Shown here one piece after another: positions 46,486 through 57,678 of a DNA stretch of 64,000 nucleotides. The notes below the pieces were generated by a model. That model was not told where the DNA came from and did not search any database. It worked only from the letters and a program-made list of their open reading frames with translations. How positions within the stretch are numbered: position 1 is the stretch's first letter; each line of letters starts with the position of its first letter. Position numbers and translations under genes: made by a program. The stretch lies in NCBI GenBank assembly GCA_946811695.1, contig OX328127.1:47839783-47903782 (forward strand), in the 5' to 3' direction. Origin of the DNA: Gonocerus acuteangulatus (lineage: Eukaryota > Arthropoda > Insecta > Hemiptera > Coreidae).

Positions 46486-46536
46486 ATGTTTTCAATAAAT
46501 GGCTACTGTCACGAAGCAAGAAGATTAATGAATAAG
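46486..46536 (+). CDS. possible first coding exon (weak)
   Basis: ATG with AAAA upstream opens 17 codons (MFSINGYCHEARRLMNK) and runs directly into a consensus splice donor AAG|GTAAGT at 46537. Upstream, TTATTTTATTTTAG (ending near 46419) could be an acceptor for a preceding noncoding exon. I recognise no product and no following exon, so this could be chance. Confidence 0.2.
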
Positions 46537-46542
46537 GTAAGT

Positions 46543-47334
46543 TCAAGTCCCTTTATCAACACATTGTATTATGGTGTTTTTTTTTACAGACTTTTTTTAG
46601 TTTCTAAATTTTATTTTTGATACCTTCCACTATTAGATCTGGCTTTCGTTTGCCGCCCATCGTTAAGCACGAATAAGGCCTCTTTAAACAAATATCACTT
46701 TACAGGGATATTGCAGTTGTTTTAAAACAAACAAATAGTTTTGCACTTGTGACCAGATGACTCTATTAATAATGTTTAATTTAATTTTACTCTAACCCAG
46801 AACCATATGTTAAAATAACGGCCGGTAGTGGCAAATTAGCAATTTAGTTCCGAAATAAACCTCCATTCTTAATTGACCGATTCAATTTATTTTTATAACA
46901 CTCTAAAAAAAATATTTTGAAATACAATTTTTAATGATAACTTACAAGAAAATAGATATTATTTTTTTTCTTTGGTTATATTCCGTAATTTGTTTTTATT
47001 AAGAGATTAGATTAATCTTTTGTTTTTGAAAATTAATTCCAGCTTTGAATTCTTAAATTCTCTAAAAATAATATATAGTTTTCAGGAGAAGTTACAAAAA
47101 AAAAATATCGATAACCATCGAATTAATATAACCAGCATTTCTTTTCGTTGTATATAATTCAGTTGCTTTTACTGTAGAAAAAAGCAATAATAATATTATT
47201 CATGAGATGTATAATACAAAATCATATCAATCGAATTTATATTAATAACAAATCTTTTCGTTGTCTGACTCTTTTCGTTGACTGGAGGTCGTATGTCATC
47301 CAATAAAGTATCAATTGATAGCCATAGTTCCTGA
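46543..47334. other. AT-rich spacer
   Basis: Could be intron if the exon at 46486 is real. Nothing else seen. Confidence 0.4.
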
Positions 47335-47480
47335 GTCCCAGAGGCTGTTAGTGAGGCCAAGGATTGAGCACTCCGTGCCTAAGGTCATAAGTTCGATTCT
47401 TACTGCGTGTCGAGGCTTTTCTTTGAAAAAAAGGAAAGGCGTTAACCCTATTCTGTGTAGGAAAGGGTGGTAACCTATCG
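47335..47480 (+). mobile_element. tRNA-like SINE remnant
   Basis: An A-box-like GGCTGTTAGTGAGG (near 47342) and B-box-like AGTTCGATTCT (near 47389) stand about 45 bp apart as in tRNA genes. A tRNA-unrelated tail follows. The sequence does not fold as a full tRNA. Confidence 0.5.
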
Positions 47481-48019
47481 ATAACCCGTCCTAATTTATT
47501 TTTAATTATAACTGGAAGTTAAAATTTAAATAAATAATGATAGTAATGATTGTTGGTAAAGAGAGGTTCGTTGTTGACGGGCATTTGTTGCTGAGACACC
47601 GCCATTACATGCCTATTCATGATAGAACATAGTGCCATTTCCAACACAATCCTGTCTATAAAACACATAACAACTGACAGTGTCTTATCAGTAATGAGAT
47701 GCCGTCTGTGATTATGTTTTATCATTTATGGGTATATTTACAATAAAATTCAGAATACCCACAGTGTGTATTAATGGATACAATTATTAAAACCTCTTAG
47801 AGTAATTATTTATTACTTTTCTGACATAGATATACACAGATATTATAAAATACATTTTATATTTCCAGTTTTTAATATTGCAATTATGTTTACTTTGTTG
47901 AATAACCGGTTCATGGTTCGTAGCACCAAGAATTACAAAAGAGCGAATCGCTTTACAGCAGCCACAAAAGATAATAAACTAACTTTTACATATATATATA
48001 AAAAAAAAAAAAAAAAAAA
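47481..48019. other. AT-rich spacer
   Basis: No gene recognised; ends in a TA run and a 22-A run (48001-48022). Confidence 0.5.
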
Positions 48020-48700
48020 AAAATGGCTTCCTTGACGAGTTTTACACAGCGTTCAACAGCCTGCATGTGAACGGGGAATTGCTTGGTAGTAATGTTCCAG
48101 TTTGGGCATGAGTCGCTGTCGAGGTGCGATTTGATTTTGCCGTCACTGATTTCTGCCAACAATGGGGGAGAAGAGAATTCATAGTAGATCCAGTTGATCA
48201 TTTCTTGTGCGTTGAAGTTGATTTTGGGTGGCTCATAGTCATGGCTAACAGTAAGTGTTCTAGGTGGACGAAAAAAAACATTCTGTTCCATCACAGGATC
48301 GACAACATCATGCGAAAGTTTTGGCAAATCCCTGGCAGGTTGTATTGCTTGGTAAACATGTTCTGTGGCGTCTGTAAAGAGTTTACTTATTTTTATGGTA
48401 AACCACATTTGCTTGTATGATTCAATATAAACAAAACTAGTTCTTGAAGTTCAGGTGAGAGGATTTCTTCACTTATGTACAATTTAAAAGTTCTATTTGC
48501 TTTTGGCAACCCCCTCGAATGTGATAAACGCTCAGGATCTCCTACAGCCAAATCTTCTTTACAGGCTCCTGATTTTATTGCCTTTGAAATATCAAGTAGG
48601 TATTGCTGAGCTTTGCTAAGCACGTATCTGTCTATCTCTAGGATCTTGCAATCAATACGCTGCAAGTTAACAACCGTCAGTTCTTCGAAGGCAACATCAT
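48020..48700 (-). pseudogene. fragment of a multicopy, probably transposon-derived protein
   Basis: Two minus-strand frames (48665-48393, then 48408 to about 48023) read as one protein with a frameshift near 48400. Landmarks are YVLSKAQQYLLDI, DVVDPVMEQNVFF, PPKINFNAQEMINWIYYE and, at the end, FPVHMQAVERCVKLVKEA. The last motif (usually FPCHTQAVERxVKLVTEA) marks an arthropod multicopy protein family that I know only as uncharacterised and mobile-element-associated. Here it stops after that motif in a poly-T run on its own strand. Confidence 0.5.
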
Positions 48701-49252
48701 TAAATATAGAAGAAGTGAAAATATACCATGCCCGTTGTTACTGACTGTTATTACCCGTCATGTAATAGGCCTAACTATTTTTTTTTCAGGTTCTGTTTTC
48801 CTGTAACAGTTTATTCTCGCCATAATAAAACACAATGTTCTTATGTTCAAAAATAAAAGCACTGTAACTATTGCGTTAAAAAAAAAATATATTAATGATA
48901 CATAAAATAACTCTTAAAAATGTGAAATTTTGGCAAATGTTAGGCTCTGTGCGCGACTGAAAGATATCAACTGATCTAAACTAACTTAAAACACAATGTT
49001 TTTAGGCTCAATTCGAAGAAGTTACAAACTATTATATTACGAAGTCATCCAATTCAAAAATTAAAAAAATAATCGCGAAAAGGAAGTGTTTTCTCCACAG
49101 ATTTTGTCTAATTTCAAAGTCAATGCGCGAATGGAAGATGTTAAGCGATTTCGATACATTTTTTCCCTTTTTGTTGTCTATATGATTCGCAACTTTTCCG
49201 CACTATTGGTTTCGAAATAAAAAAAAAAAAAAATGGGTTTTTTTGGCCCACC

Positions 49253-49253
<1 letters not shown>
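48701..49253. other. spacer, no gene seen
   Basis: AT-rich. At 49217-49253 a 15-A run and TTTTTTTGGCCCACCC lie next to the microsatellite. Confidence 0.5.

Positions 49254-49325
<72 letters not shown>
49254..49325. repeat. (TA)n microsatellite
   Basis: 72 bp of TA repeat about 400 bp upstream of the Toll start codon. Confidence 0.95.
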
Positions 49326-49327
<2 letters not shown>

Positions 49328-49554
49328 AATACATTAGAAAGGCATATTTTAATCGTATTGTTTCTACAGTAGCAAAGTAGAAACTTGTATATAAATATTC
49401 AATTATTTTTCTCCTGCATAGCCACTTTGAGAATGATACTTGATTTGAGAACGAGAGTGAAAAGGGATTTATTATCTCAAAAATTATGTTAAAATTTGAG
49501 AGTATAAAGCTTAGATTACGCAAAGGGTGCCTAGGGGCTCCCAATTTTTAAGAG

Positions 49555-49724
49555 AGGTTAATTGGAGGGTGGGGATGGAGAGAAAGAGGAGGGAGGGAGG
49601 GTTGAGAGAGGGGTGGGGGCAGGGGGTAACTCACGCAGGCTCAGAAGAGACTCAGTAGTAGTGGTGCCGGGAGTGTGGTTGTCGTTCAGTGTTCGGCCGA
49701 CTGGCTTCGAGATATGATCGAGTG
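49555..49724 (+). promoter_or_regulatory. 5' flank/5' UTR of the Toll gene
   Basis: A purine- and GC-rich island in otherwise AT-rich DNA (GGAGGGAGGGAGGG, GGGGTGGGGGCAGGGGG). Arthropod initiator-like TCAGT motifs occur at 49652-49656 and 49686-49690. A GGTTGT at 49677 fits the downstream-element consensus but not its strict spacing. No TATA box is evident. Promoter assignment is tentative. Confidence 0.35.
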
Positions 49725-49725
49725 A
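49714..49725 (+). promoter_or_regulatory. 3-codon upstream ORF overlapping the Toll start codon
   Basis: ATG ATC GAG TGA at 49714-49725; the last base of its stop is the first base of the Toll ATG (TGATG). If the transcript starts upstream of 49714, ribosomes would meet this ATG first and need leaky scanning or reinitiation. It is seen in the sequence; any control of translation is inference. Confidence 0.5.
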
Positions 49726-52700
49726 TGTGGCCTCTCTTGCTGGGAGCTTGCTTCGCCGCCTCTGCTGCTGCAGCGGACAACTCTACGCTCCTCAAGTACG
49801 AGGCACCCGACGACTGCAACTGGTGGCTCAGAGAGCAAGAGGAGGTTGCTCTCAGCTGTAGTCTACGGACTATCAACAGCGAATATGACACGACCAATTT
49901 CACCGTCATTCCTCCTGAACATACGACCGCACTTAGGATACGATGTGATCCGACTCTTATGTACCGAAGCACCTTGGACCAGAGGAGTTTCGCGCATTTG
50001 TCCAAATTAAGAGAGCTCTACTTGGAGTACTGCAAGCTGACGAGATTGGTAAGTGGTGTTTTTGAAGGATTGGACGACCTGAGAAATCTTTCTGTTAGGA
50101 CTCACAACACCGACTGGCCTGCATTCAGTCTCGAATTAGAACAGGACACGTTTGCAACGGTGAAGAAACTCGAAAGGCTAGATCTTGCTCTGAACAACAT
50201 ATGGTCATTTCCAGAAAACTTATTCTGCCCCCTTAGGTCTCTCGTGAACTTGAACGTTAGTGGAAACCGGTTACAAGACGTGAGCGACTTAGGTTTCAGA
50301 GAAAAGACACCGCCGCCTCAGCCTCTCATAAGTGGACCCGATGGAGAACCTACCAATGAAAAAACTACACCTACGACCCCTTGTACACTGGATATTCAAG
50401 TTTTAGACACGTCAGGTAATCACTTTGTTCTCTTGCCAGCACATGGTTTTAGTGCTTTAAGGCGACTTCGAGAATTGTACTTACACGACAACGAAATATC
50501 TATGGTTACCGACAGGGCTCTCGCGGGACTCAAACACTTGACTCACTTTGATTTGTCAAATAATAAAGTTGTTGCTCTACCTGCAGACCTTTTCAGAGAG
50601 TGCAGTGACTCGATCAAAGAGATCAAATTACAAAATAACTCTATTAGTGTGCTCTCTCCGGGGCTATTTGGTGAGTTAAATCAACTGATAACTTTAGATC
50701 TTTCGAGAAATCAATTGACAAGTGCTTGGATAAATAGCTTAACATTTTCTGGATTAATTCGTCTAGTTTTATTGAACTTATCTTATAATAGAATATCAAA
50801 ATTAGATCCAACATTTTTTCATGATTTGTATACACTTCAAATTCTGAACTTGGAATACAATTCAATTGAAGCCATTCCACCAGATACTTTTACACCAATG
50901 AATAATCTCCACACACTCGTGTTGTCTTATAATAAAATTAGTTATTTAGATTCATATGCTCTAAATGGATTATTCGTGCTGAGCCTCCTGTCATTAGATA
51001 GCAATGAGCTGGAAAATATCCACCCCGATGCTTTTAGAAACTGTACCAGCCTCGAAGACCTCAATCTAAATGGGAACAAACTACAGACGGTACCAGTCGC
51101 ACTCCGTGACATGATGCTATTAAGAACAGTAGACTTGGGAGAGAATCAGATTACAAACATAGACAAGCCAGGCTTCACGGGCATGACTAATCTTTACGGT
51201 TTGAGGTTGATTGGTAATTACGTGACAAACATAAGTAAAACTACTTTTGCTGAACTTCCGACTTTGCAGATACTCAACTTGTCACGCAACAAGATTAAAA
51301 AAGTAGACAGTGGCGCCTTTGATAAGAACCCAAGGCTTCAGGCGATACGACTTGACGCCAATCAATTAACACAGATTAGCGGGATATTTTCTGACGTGCC
51401 GAGCTTAAAGTGGCTCAACATCTCGGATAACAAGCTAGAATGGTTTGATTACGAAGTTCTTCCTACTGGCCTTCAGTGGCTGGACTTACACAAGAACAAC
51501 ATCGCCGAATTGGGAAACCATTATAACTTAGGAGCTGTGCTTAAACTTCAGACTTTGGATGTGAGCTTTAACAAACTGACTAAAGTCACGGCTAATTCCA
51601 TTCCCGATAGTATAGAGCTGTTATTCATGAACGATAATCTTATCACGACAGTCGAGCCTCATACATTTATAAAGAAAACAAATCTCTCTCGGGTTGATAT
51701 ATATGCGAATCAGATAGAGGAAATGGAACTTAGTGCCCTATATTTAACACCAGTTGACAAAGACCGCCCCTTGCCAGAATTTTATATCGGTGGAAATCCA
51801 TTTCAATGTGACTGTACTATGGAATGGCTTCAGAGAATAAACAAACTCGACTATCTTCGCCAACATCCGAGAGTAATGGACCTTGAAGCTATATATTGCA
51901 AACTATTATATAGCCGAGAAAGACTCTATATTCCGCTTATCGAAGCAGAGTCCTATCAGTTTTTGTGTTCCTACAAAACGCATTGTTTTGCACTTTGCAC
52001 TTGCTGTGATTTCGATGCATGTGATTGTGAAATGACCTGCCCCCAGAACTGCACCTGCTACCATGATCAGTCATGGGCAGCGAACATAGTGGATTGTTCC
52101 TCTGTGGGCTACACAAACATGCCCACTGGAATTCCTATGGATGCTACAGAAGTATATTTGGATGGCAATAATTTTGGAAAATTAACTAGCCATCAGTTTA
52201 TCGGGCGGAAGAATTTGGTAGTCCTATATGCTAATAATTCAAACATTGCTGCAGTATATAACCACACATTCACTGGACTCAGGAGATTGCAAATATTACA
52301 TTTGGAAGGTAATCGTATAAAAGAACTCATGGGTTTTGAATTTGCTAGTATCACAGGTCTAAAAGAACTGTATCTTCAAAGTAATCTCATACGCTACATT
52401 GACAATAGGACATTTATGGGATTGAAACAACTAGAAATACTGAGACTTGATAACAATAAACTGCATAAATTTCAAGTGGCGCAGTTCAGTGCTAACCCAT
52501 ATTTAGTGGAAATTACATTGTCAGGAAATCCATGGTCTTGTGAATGTAAATATATAATAGAAATGAGTTCTTGGCTTTGGGCACATTATGCAAAAGTAAT
52601 AGACGCAAAACACATAACTTGTGTCATAAACAATAGGACAAATACATTGGGAAGGATAAGGGATTTGAATTCTACAAATTGTTCTCCATATGCAGGTGGC

Positions 52701-53390
52701 TCACGAGGAATAGTGGATAGAAAAGTACTCCAAGATTATCTTCCATTGCTGTTATTTACATCTATAGCATTTGTTGCATGTTTAGCTCTCGTATGCGGTT
52801 TGTTCGTATATGGGAGGGACTTCAGGGTATGGGTCTATTCCAGTTGCGGCTTAAGAATGTGCTACCGAAATCCTGGATTCGATGACGTCGAGAATGAAAG
52901 ACTGTTTGACGCTTACGTTACGTATTGCGTCAAAGATGAGGGTTTCGTTACTCAAGTTCTTGCGGCGCGTCTAGAATCGCAGTTCAGGCTCTGCCTCCAT
53001 TATAGGGACTTCAACCTGACGGCCTACGTATCCGACACGGTCATCGAGGCCGTAGAGTCGTCCAAGAGGACTATAGTCGTCATCTCGAGGAACTTCCTCA
53101 TCTCCGAGTGGGGCCGTTTCGAGTTCAAGTCTGCACTCCACGAGCTTCTCAAGGAGCGGAGGCGGCGGCTCATCGTAGTGCTCCTGGGAGATCTGAGCAC
53201 CCGGGAAGTAGACCCAGAACTGAGGCTCTACATGAAGACAAATATATGCCTCCATTTTGGCGAGAGACACTTCTGGGAGAAGCTGAAATTCGCCATGCCA
53301 GAACCTTCGAGAAGACCTGTGCCTGTTTGTCTAGCACAACCCGAGGAGCAGCCGAAACTCGTCCTACAGCCGCATTTGCTTTGGGCATAG
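49725..53390 (+). CDS. Toll-7-like: long Toll receptor of the Toll-6/Toll-7/18-wheeler group
   Basis: Single-exon receptor of 1221 residues; members of this group bind Spätzle-like ligands or act in epithelial patterning, and signal through a TIR domain. The frame extends upstream to GTG 49689, but the first ATG is 49725 and begins a clean signal peptide (MWPLLLGACFAASAAAA). Then come the group-typical APDDC and INSEYDTTNF, about two dozen leucine-rich repeats, a cysteine-rich C-cap from about 695 (FQCDCTMEWL), an N-cap near 772 (CPQNCTC), more repeats and a second C-cap near 940 (WSCECK). The membrane helix is about 1005-1029. TIR about 1058-1197 has FDAYVTY, RLCLHYRDFN and the FW box (HFWEKL). 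Residue 1130 is Gly where SEWC is normal. Only about 40 residues follow the TIR, shorter than the fly relatives. Which of Toll-6, Toll-7 or 18w it matches needs a tree. Confidence 0.95.
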   Translation: MWPLLLGACFAASAAAADNSTLLKYEAPDDCNWWLREQEEVALSCSLRTINSEYDTTNFTVIPPEHTTALRIRCDPTLMYRSTLDQRSFAHLSKLRELYLEYCKLTRLVSGVFEGLDDLRNLSVRTHNTDWPAFSLELEQDTFATVKKLERLDLALNNIWSFPENLFCPLRSLVNLNVSGNRLQDVSDLGFREKTPPPQPLISGPDGEPTNEKTTPTTPCTLDIQVLDTSGNHFVLLPAHGFSALRRLRELYLHDNEISMVTDRALAGLKHLTHFDLSNNKVVALPADLFRECSDSIKEIKLQNNSISVLSPGLFGELNQLITLDLSRNQLTSAWINSLTFSGLIRLVLLNLSYNRISKLDPTFFHDLYTLQILNLEYNSIEAIPPDTFTPMNNLHTLVLSYNKISYLDSYALNGLFVLSLLSLDSNELENIHPDAFRNCTSLEDLNLNGNKLQTVPVALRDMMLLRTVDLGENQITNIDKPGFTGMTNLYGLRLIGNYVTNISKTTFAELPTLQILNLSRNKIKKVDSGAFDKNPRLQAIRLDANQLTQISGIFSDVPSLKWLNISDNKLEWFDYEVLPTGLQWLDLHKNNIAELGNHYNLGAVLKLQTLDVSFNKLTKVTANSIPDSIELLFMNDNLITTVEPHTFIKKTNLSRVDIYANQIEEMELSALYLTPVDKDRPLPEFYIGGNPFQCDCTMEWLQRINKLDYLRQHPRVMDLEAIYCKLLYSRERLYIPLIEAESYQFLCSYKTHCFALCTCCDFDACDCEMTCPQNCTCYHDQSWAANIVDCSSVGYTNMPTGIPMDATEVYLDGNNFGKLTSHQFIGRKNLVVLYANNSNIAAVYNHTFTGLRRLQILHLEGNRIKELMGFEFASITGLKELYLQSNLIRYIDNRTFMGLKQLEILRLDNNKLHKFQVAQFSANPYLVEITLSGNPWSCECKYIIEMSSWLWAHYAKVIDAKHITCVINNRTNTLGRIRDLNSTNCSPYAGGSRGIVDRKVLQDYLPLLLFTSIAFVACLALVCGLFVYGRDFRVWVYSSCGLRMCYRNPGFDDVENERLFDAYVTYCVKDEGFVTQVLAARLESQFRLCLHYRDFNLTAYVSDTVIEAVESSKRTIVVISRNFLISEWGRFEFKSALHELLKERRRRLIVVLLGDLSTREVDPELRLYMKTNICLHFGERHFWEKLKFAMPEPSRRPVPVCLAQPEEQPKLVLQPHLLWA

Positions 53391-53600
53391 CGACTGGAAT
53401 ATTACAGGTAACATTTTTAACATCTTAAAGTTTTTGTTTCTTCTATTACATAATACTGTATTTTTTGAGTTAATTAAGTATTAGATGCTAATTTATTAAT
53501 ATGTAAATCGACATTTTAAGATTTGCTCAATATTACATTTATAAAATATAAATAAGAGTAAAATATTTTTATGATAAAATAGATTAAGTTTATAAATAAA
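53391..53600 (+). other. 3' UTR of the Toll gene with candidate poly-A signal
   Basis: AATAAA at 53595-53600 is the first perfect signal about 205 bp after the stop. ATTACAG|GTAACA at 53406/53407 looks like a splice donor just after the stop codon; if used, the mature 3' end is elsewhere. Confidence 0.4.
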
Positions 53601-54694
53601 GTATAAATTACAACTGATTTACAACATATAGACAAAGTATAAATATCATTTTGTGTCTCGAAGAAAGAAAATGAATAAGAAAAAAAAGTAGGGACTTTTT
53701 TTATCTTCTTATTTCCTCACCATAGTACCCCTATCTTGTGGAAGTTTAAGGGGGGGGACCTTATATTTTTTTGGATGTTTTCAGTGTTTTTAGTGTGGTG
53801 TATATTTTTTTTATTATTATTTACGCGCTACGCTCTGCAATTGATATGTAATAGTTTATATAAACTATTTTATTTGGCTTTTAAACGCAATAATTGACCA
53901 TTTTCCTTAAGTACAAAAATATGCATGAATTATGAAAAACGTAGGCCCATAAAACCAATAACAAAATGAGATAATGTTTTAGAGTTATTTGTTTTAGGCA
54001 ATTAGTTAGTCCGACATAAGTATTATTTCAGATTTTAAGTATTGTTTTCATATTACTAGTACCATTTATGAAATAATGACAGTAGCCTTTGACTCAACGA
54101 TAGCCTTTCAGCTACTCCTGATTCTCCTGATGCTATAATATGAAACTTCTGCGAACTAAAGTTCTGTTTGCTTGAAATTCCTGGCTATACTCTACTTGGA
54201 AGAATTTAGACGATATGACACTTTCAGCAAATAAGATTTAATGATTCTGCACTTCAGGGACGTGGGAAGCATTGAGACGGTTCTATTTTAGGGGGTTTAG
54301 TTATTGGCGTTATTCCTCCCAAAATATACACAGAGTGCAATAAGGAAAATGCTTCCTTGGAAACGTATTATATCATGTATTTCTAAATAGTACCAGCCCC
54401 TATAAACTAAAGATTATAAATGGCATTTTCAAACACTATTTTTATTCCTGAAAAGTTAGAAACAATAACTTCCTCCTTCCCCGGGTTTTCCGGAGATATT
54501 GTTTTGGTATGAAGCTTCTTTATTCTTGATATTTTTGGACAAGCATTGAAGACCACATGAGGCTTTAAGTTTCTCTCTCTCACTCTGGAAAATCCTATCC
54601 AAGAATATGCATTATATTTTTTAACATCAAAACTATTTTTATTTAATTCCCACTTACTTTACATTTGTTAGTAATATTAAATTCACAGAAGTAG

Positions 54695-54698
<4 letters not shown>
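53601..54698. other. AT-rich spacer
   Basis: No gene seen; a short G-run near 53748-53756. Confidence 0.5.

Positions 54699-54751
<53 letters not shown>
54699..54751. repeat. (TA)n microsatellite
   Basis: Continuous TA run ending in ACACGC. Confidence 0.95.
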
Positions 54752-54754
<3 letters not shown>

Positions 54755-57678
54755 GCAGATATTAATAACTATATATCTATCAGAGGAATTGACTCTAGCA
54801 GATGATTTTACTTGCCATGCTGTTGAAGATTTGTAGCGTAATTGACGGAAAGAGGATGAAATCCCTGCCTGGAGAGTTAATTTTTCAAAAATAAAGGTTT
54901 GAAAATAAATTCACTGACTGTGTATAATGTTCTTTGTTTTCTACAGCGTTTTTATTCATTTATTTATAAAATATTAGCAGAGGTTTTCGTTCGTTTCTAA
55001 TACAAGAGGAAAGAGTGGATTAATTTGTTGATATAAAAATAAAATTTAAGTAATCCCCCAACTCTTAATAGTCCAATTTTGCAAAACATCTTTTTCATTA
55101 GTTTAGCACGATGTATATAACGTTTTGTTGACTTATAAACCATACGGCCAGTACTAGGAAATTACGGATGGCACGGGAAAATAAATATTTTGGACTAAAT
55201 CCACACCGAAGAAATGGTGGAATGGATTTTGCTTGTAATCATAATCCATCTCTCTCATTGCTTCTGAATATTATATAGGTAGCAAGTTTCGTTGCAAGCA
55301 GGCAAAAATTATGCCCACTCGGGGCTATGTTCTACCTGCATGCAAACGGAAAGACCCAAAATGATGGGTTCTTTGTGTAAAGTTTGTCTATACCACAAAA
55401 TTTGATGGTAATTGAGGTTTAGGGGAAACGTTAGTCTTGATGCCGTTAGTACAGCGGCCATTTAAAGTCTACATTTGCAAATACATCATAGTTGGTTATC
55501 AGAACAACGTATTCAGGGGGTTGTCTTACAATAGAAAGGAAGAAAATAACTTATCGCACTAGTTTTTCTATAGTGACACAACTCAGAATAAAACTCAAGT
55601 GAATATGTGTCTCTCTTGCCTATGCAGGAGGCTTAGCATTAAGATAGGAAGAGCGACACAAGTGCCCTCTGATGTACAAGCTCTGAAGCTTGGTGCATAC
55701 AGTTTTGATGGTTGATAAAGAGATATTTGCCATGTCTTTCATAGTCATAACTAAGACGGTGTGAATAAAACCAATTTTTTGAGTTATATCACCCCCTTGG
55801 AGTACTATCTATTCTTATCATTAATATTACTGTCTTAATCTTAGAAGGAGTGCCTTCTGTTGCTATGGCCATGTACAAAAGCGGGGGATACAACTTGAGT
55901 TACTTTTAACCTATAATATAAATAAACCAATAAATACTGTAAAGCCTAAAATCGAATAGAGCTGTTATTAGGAACTAAAAAATAAAATTCGATTGAATTA
56001 TATTTGTCAGACTCTTTAGTCTACCAATTTTAATATTATTGGGCAATCGAGTAACGAACGATCAGTTAAACGTCCCTTCAGTTGAGTACAATTACAAAGT
56101 AATTAATAAAAAAATGTCACAAATTTTTGTCAAAATTTCTTACTAGTGACTCCAGAGTTTGAACATTATTTTTTCGTCAAATCTATTTTATTAATACTAT
56201 TATTCACCCTTGGAGCCGTTAGGGTGTTACGATCAAGCAATAAATAAATAATAATAATAATTGATGCGCCTTAAACGTTTCTTTCTCACTTGGATTTCTT
56301 AGCGATTTCCAATTGGACAATGACAACCCTTCCAAAATTCTTGATTCTTGATATTTCTTTTGAAATATCAGCGTTCGGAATTCTATTGTGTTTACTTTAC
56401 TTTCAACAACGTATAGCTACAGGTGTCTTTAGGAAGAGGTTTAATGAATGGGGGACACCGCAGTCGAGATGCCAGGGTTTTGTATGGCAACCGCATAAAC
56501 CATAGCCATTCAGCTGGATAAAATACTCATGGCTAAATACACCCCTTAAATTATTTTGATTCGTTGATAACAATAGGCTTCAAGGTATGCCGTTTGCAAA
56601 GTCTAATATATTTCAAATGAATTTATTATCATGACGTCAGAAATAATCTATTTAGCTTTGGAGATTTATCCGTCACACTTTTATAATAATAAGAGAAAAA
56701 TTGCTTACCTCAAAAGTATTCATTTAATGGAATAAATGAATGTTAGTTATTGGATTAGGATGATTATGGCTCAAGTGGTAAGGCACTCATGATCTGGAGG
56801 ACCCCTAGCGCACAGTAAAGATGTGTTACTATTGTTTATGGACGGACGGACAACGCTTCCAATACTTAGTCGCACTCGTTTCGACATTAATACAAAAAAT
56901 TAATAAATACTTTTCCTCTCCTCTTTTATTTGAGAATTTGACTTTGCTTTCTTATTTGTTCACTTGCTCATAACACGTCTGAATTACTGCGAATGGTCTC
57001 AAACGCATCTTGAAAATATATATGGCAATATGCCCTTATGCGTGAAAATAAATTAGCCATGGATTTCATATTTTACTGTTCTCCTTAGTGGATAGAATCT
57101 GGGATCCCGGGCCGGCTGTAGGCAATCCCAGCCTTTAAAGGCTATCTATAAAGTGGAAAAATTGGCGGCATGAACATTATTCTAACCACAATATCTTCTC
57201 TGTGACCTCGCGGCTCGTGGCAGGCCTTGGGTAGAGCTAACGGTTGAGCATCAAAATAGATAATTTGTTGATTACGTCTATTTGACCGTATTAGTTTTTA
57301 ATGGGGTAAGTGGGAGGATATAAGAAAGTAGATTTTTATCATCTCTTATACTGTTTTAAGCGTAACTTGGGATTTTGTGGGCGGATATGGGGCGAAAATG
57401 AGTGGTTATGAGTACTCTCGATTGTTGCCAATAAGTGTTACGATACTGAAATCGTGAAGACACTTTTGAATAAACGAATGAATTGCCAATATATTACAGC
57501 ATATTTTAATAGGCAGTTGAGTGCCATTTTGGTTAGCCTGAGTTAAAATTGGTATTTTGGGGAGATGGTTAGGGATTGAATTTCTTGTCCCATAAAGCGA
57601 GTCCACTCTTCCGTGAAATTCTGTCCTATGAATAAGAAGGTGTATTTTTTCTAGGCTAAAAATGGCAGGGCAAATAGA
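54752..57678. other. intergenic, no gene recognised
   Basis: AT-rich. TGGCTCAAGTGGTAAGGCAC at 56767-56786 fits a tRNA A box but no B box follows, so at most a SINE head. Frames of 64-71 codons lack support. Confidence 0.45.

Noticed and set aside
49689..49724. Toll start at 49689, adding 12 residues
   Set aside because: The codon there is GTG, not ATG. The next codons do not improve the signal peptide, while ATG 49725 starts a typical one.
52971..53428. Frames of 72-106 codons overlapping the TIR region
   Set aside because: Shadows caused by GC-rich coding sequence of the Toll gene.
56767..56790. tRNA gene with A box TGGCTCAAGTGG
   Set aside because: No B box at the required distance and no cloverleaf.
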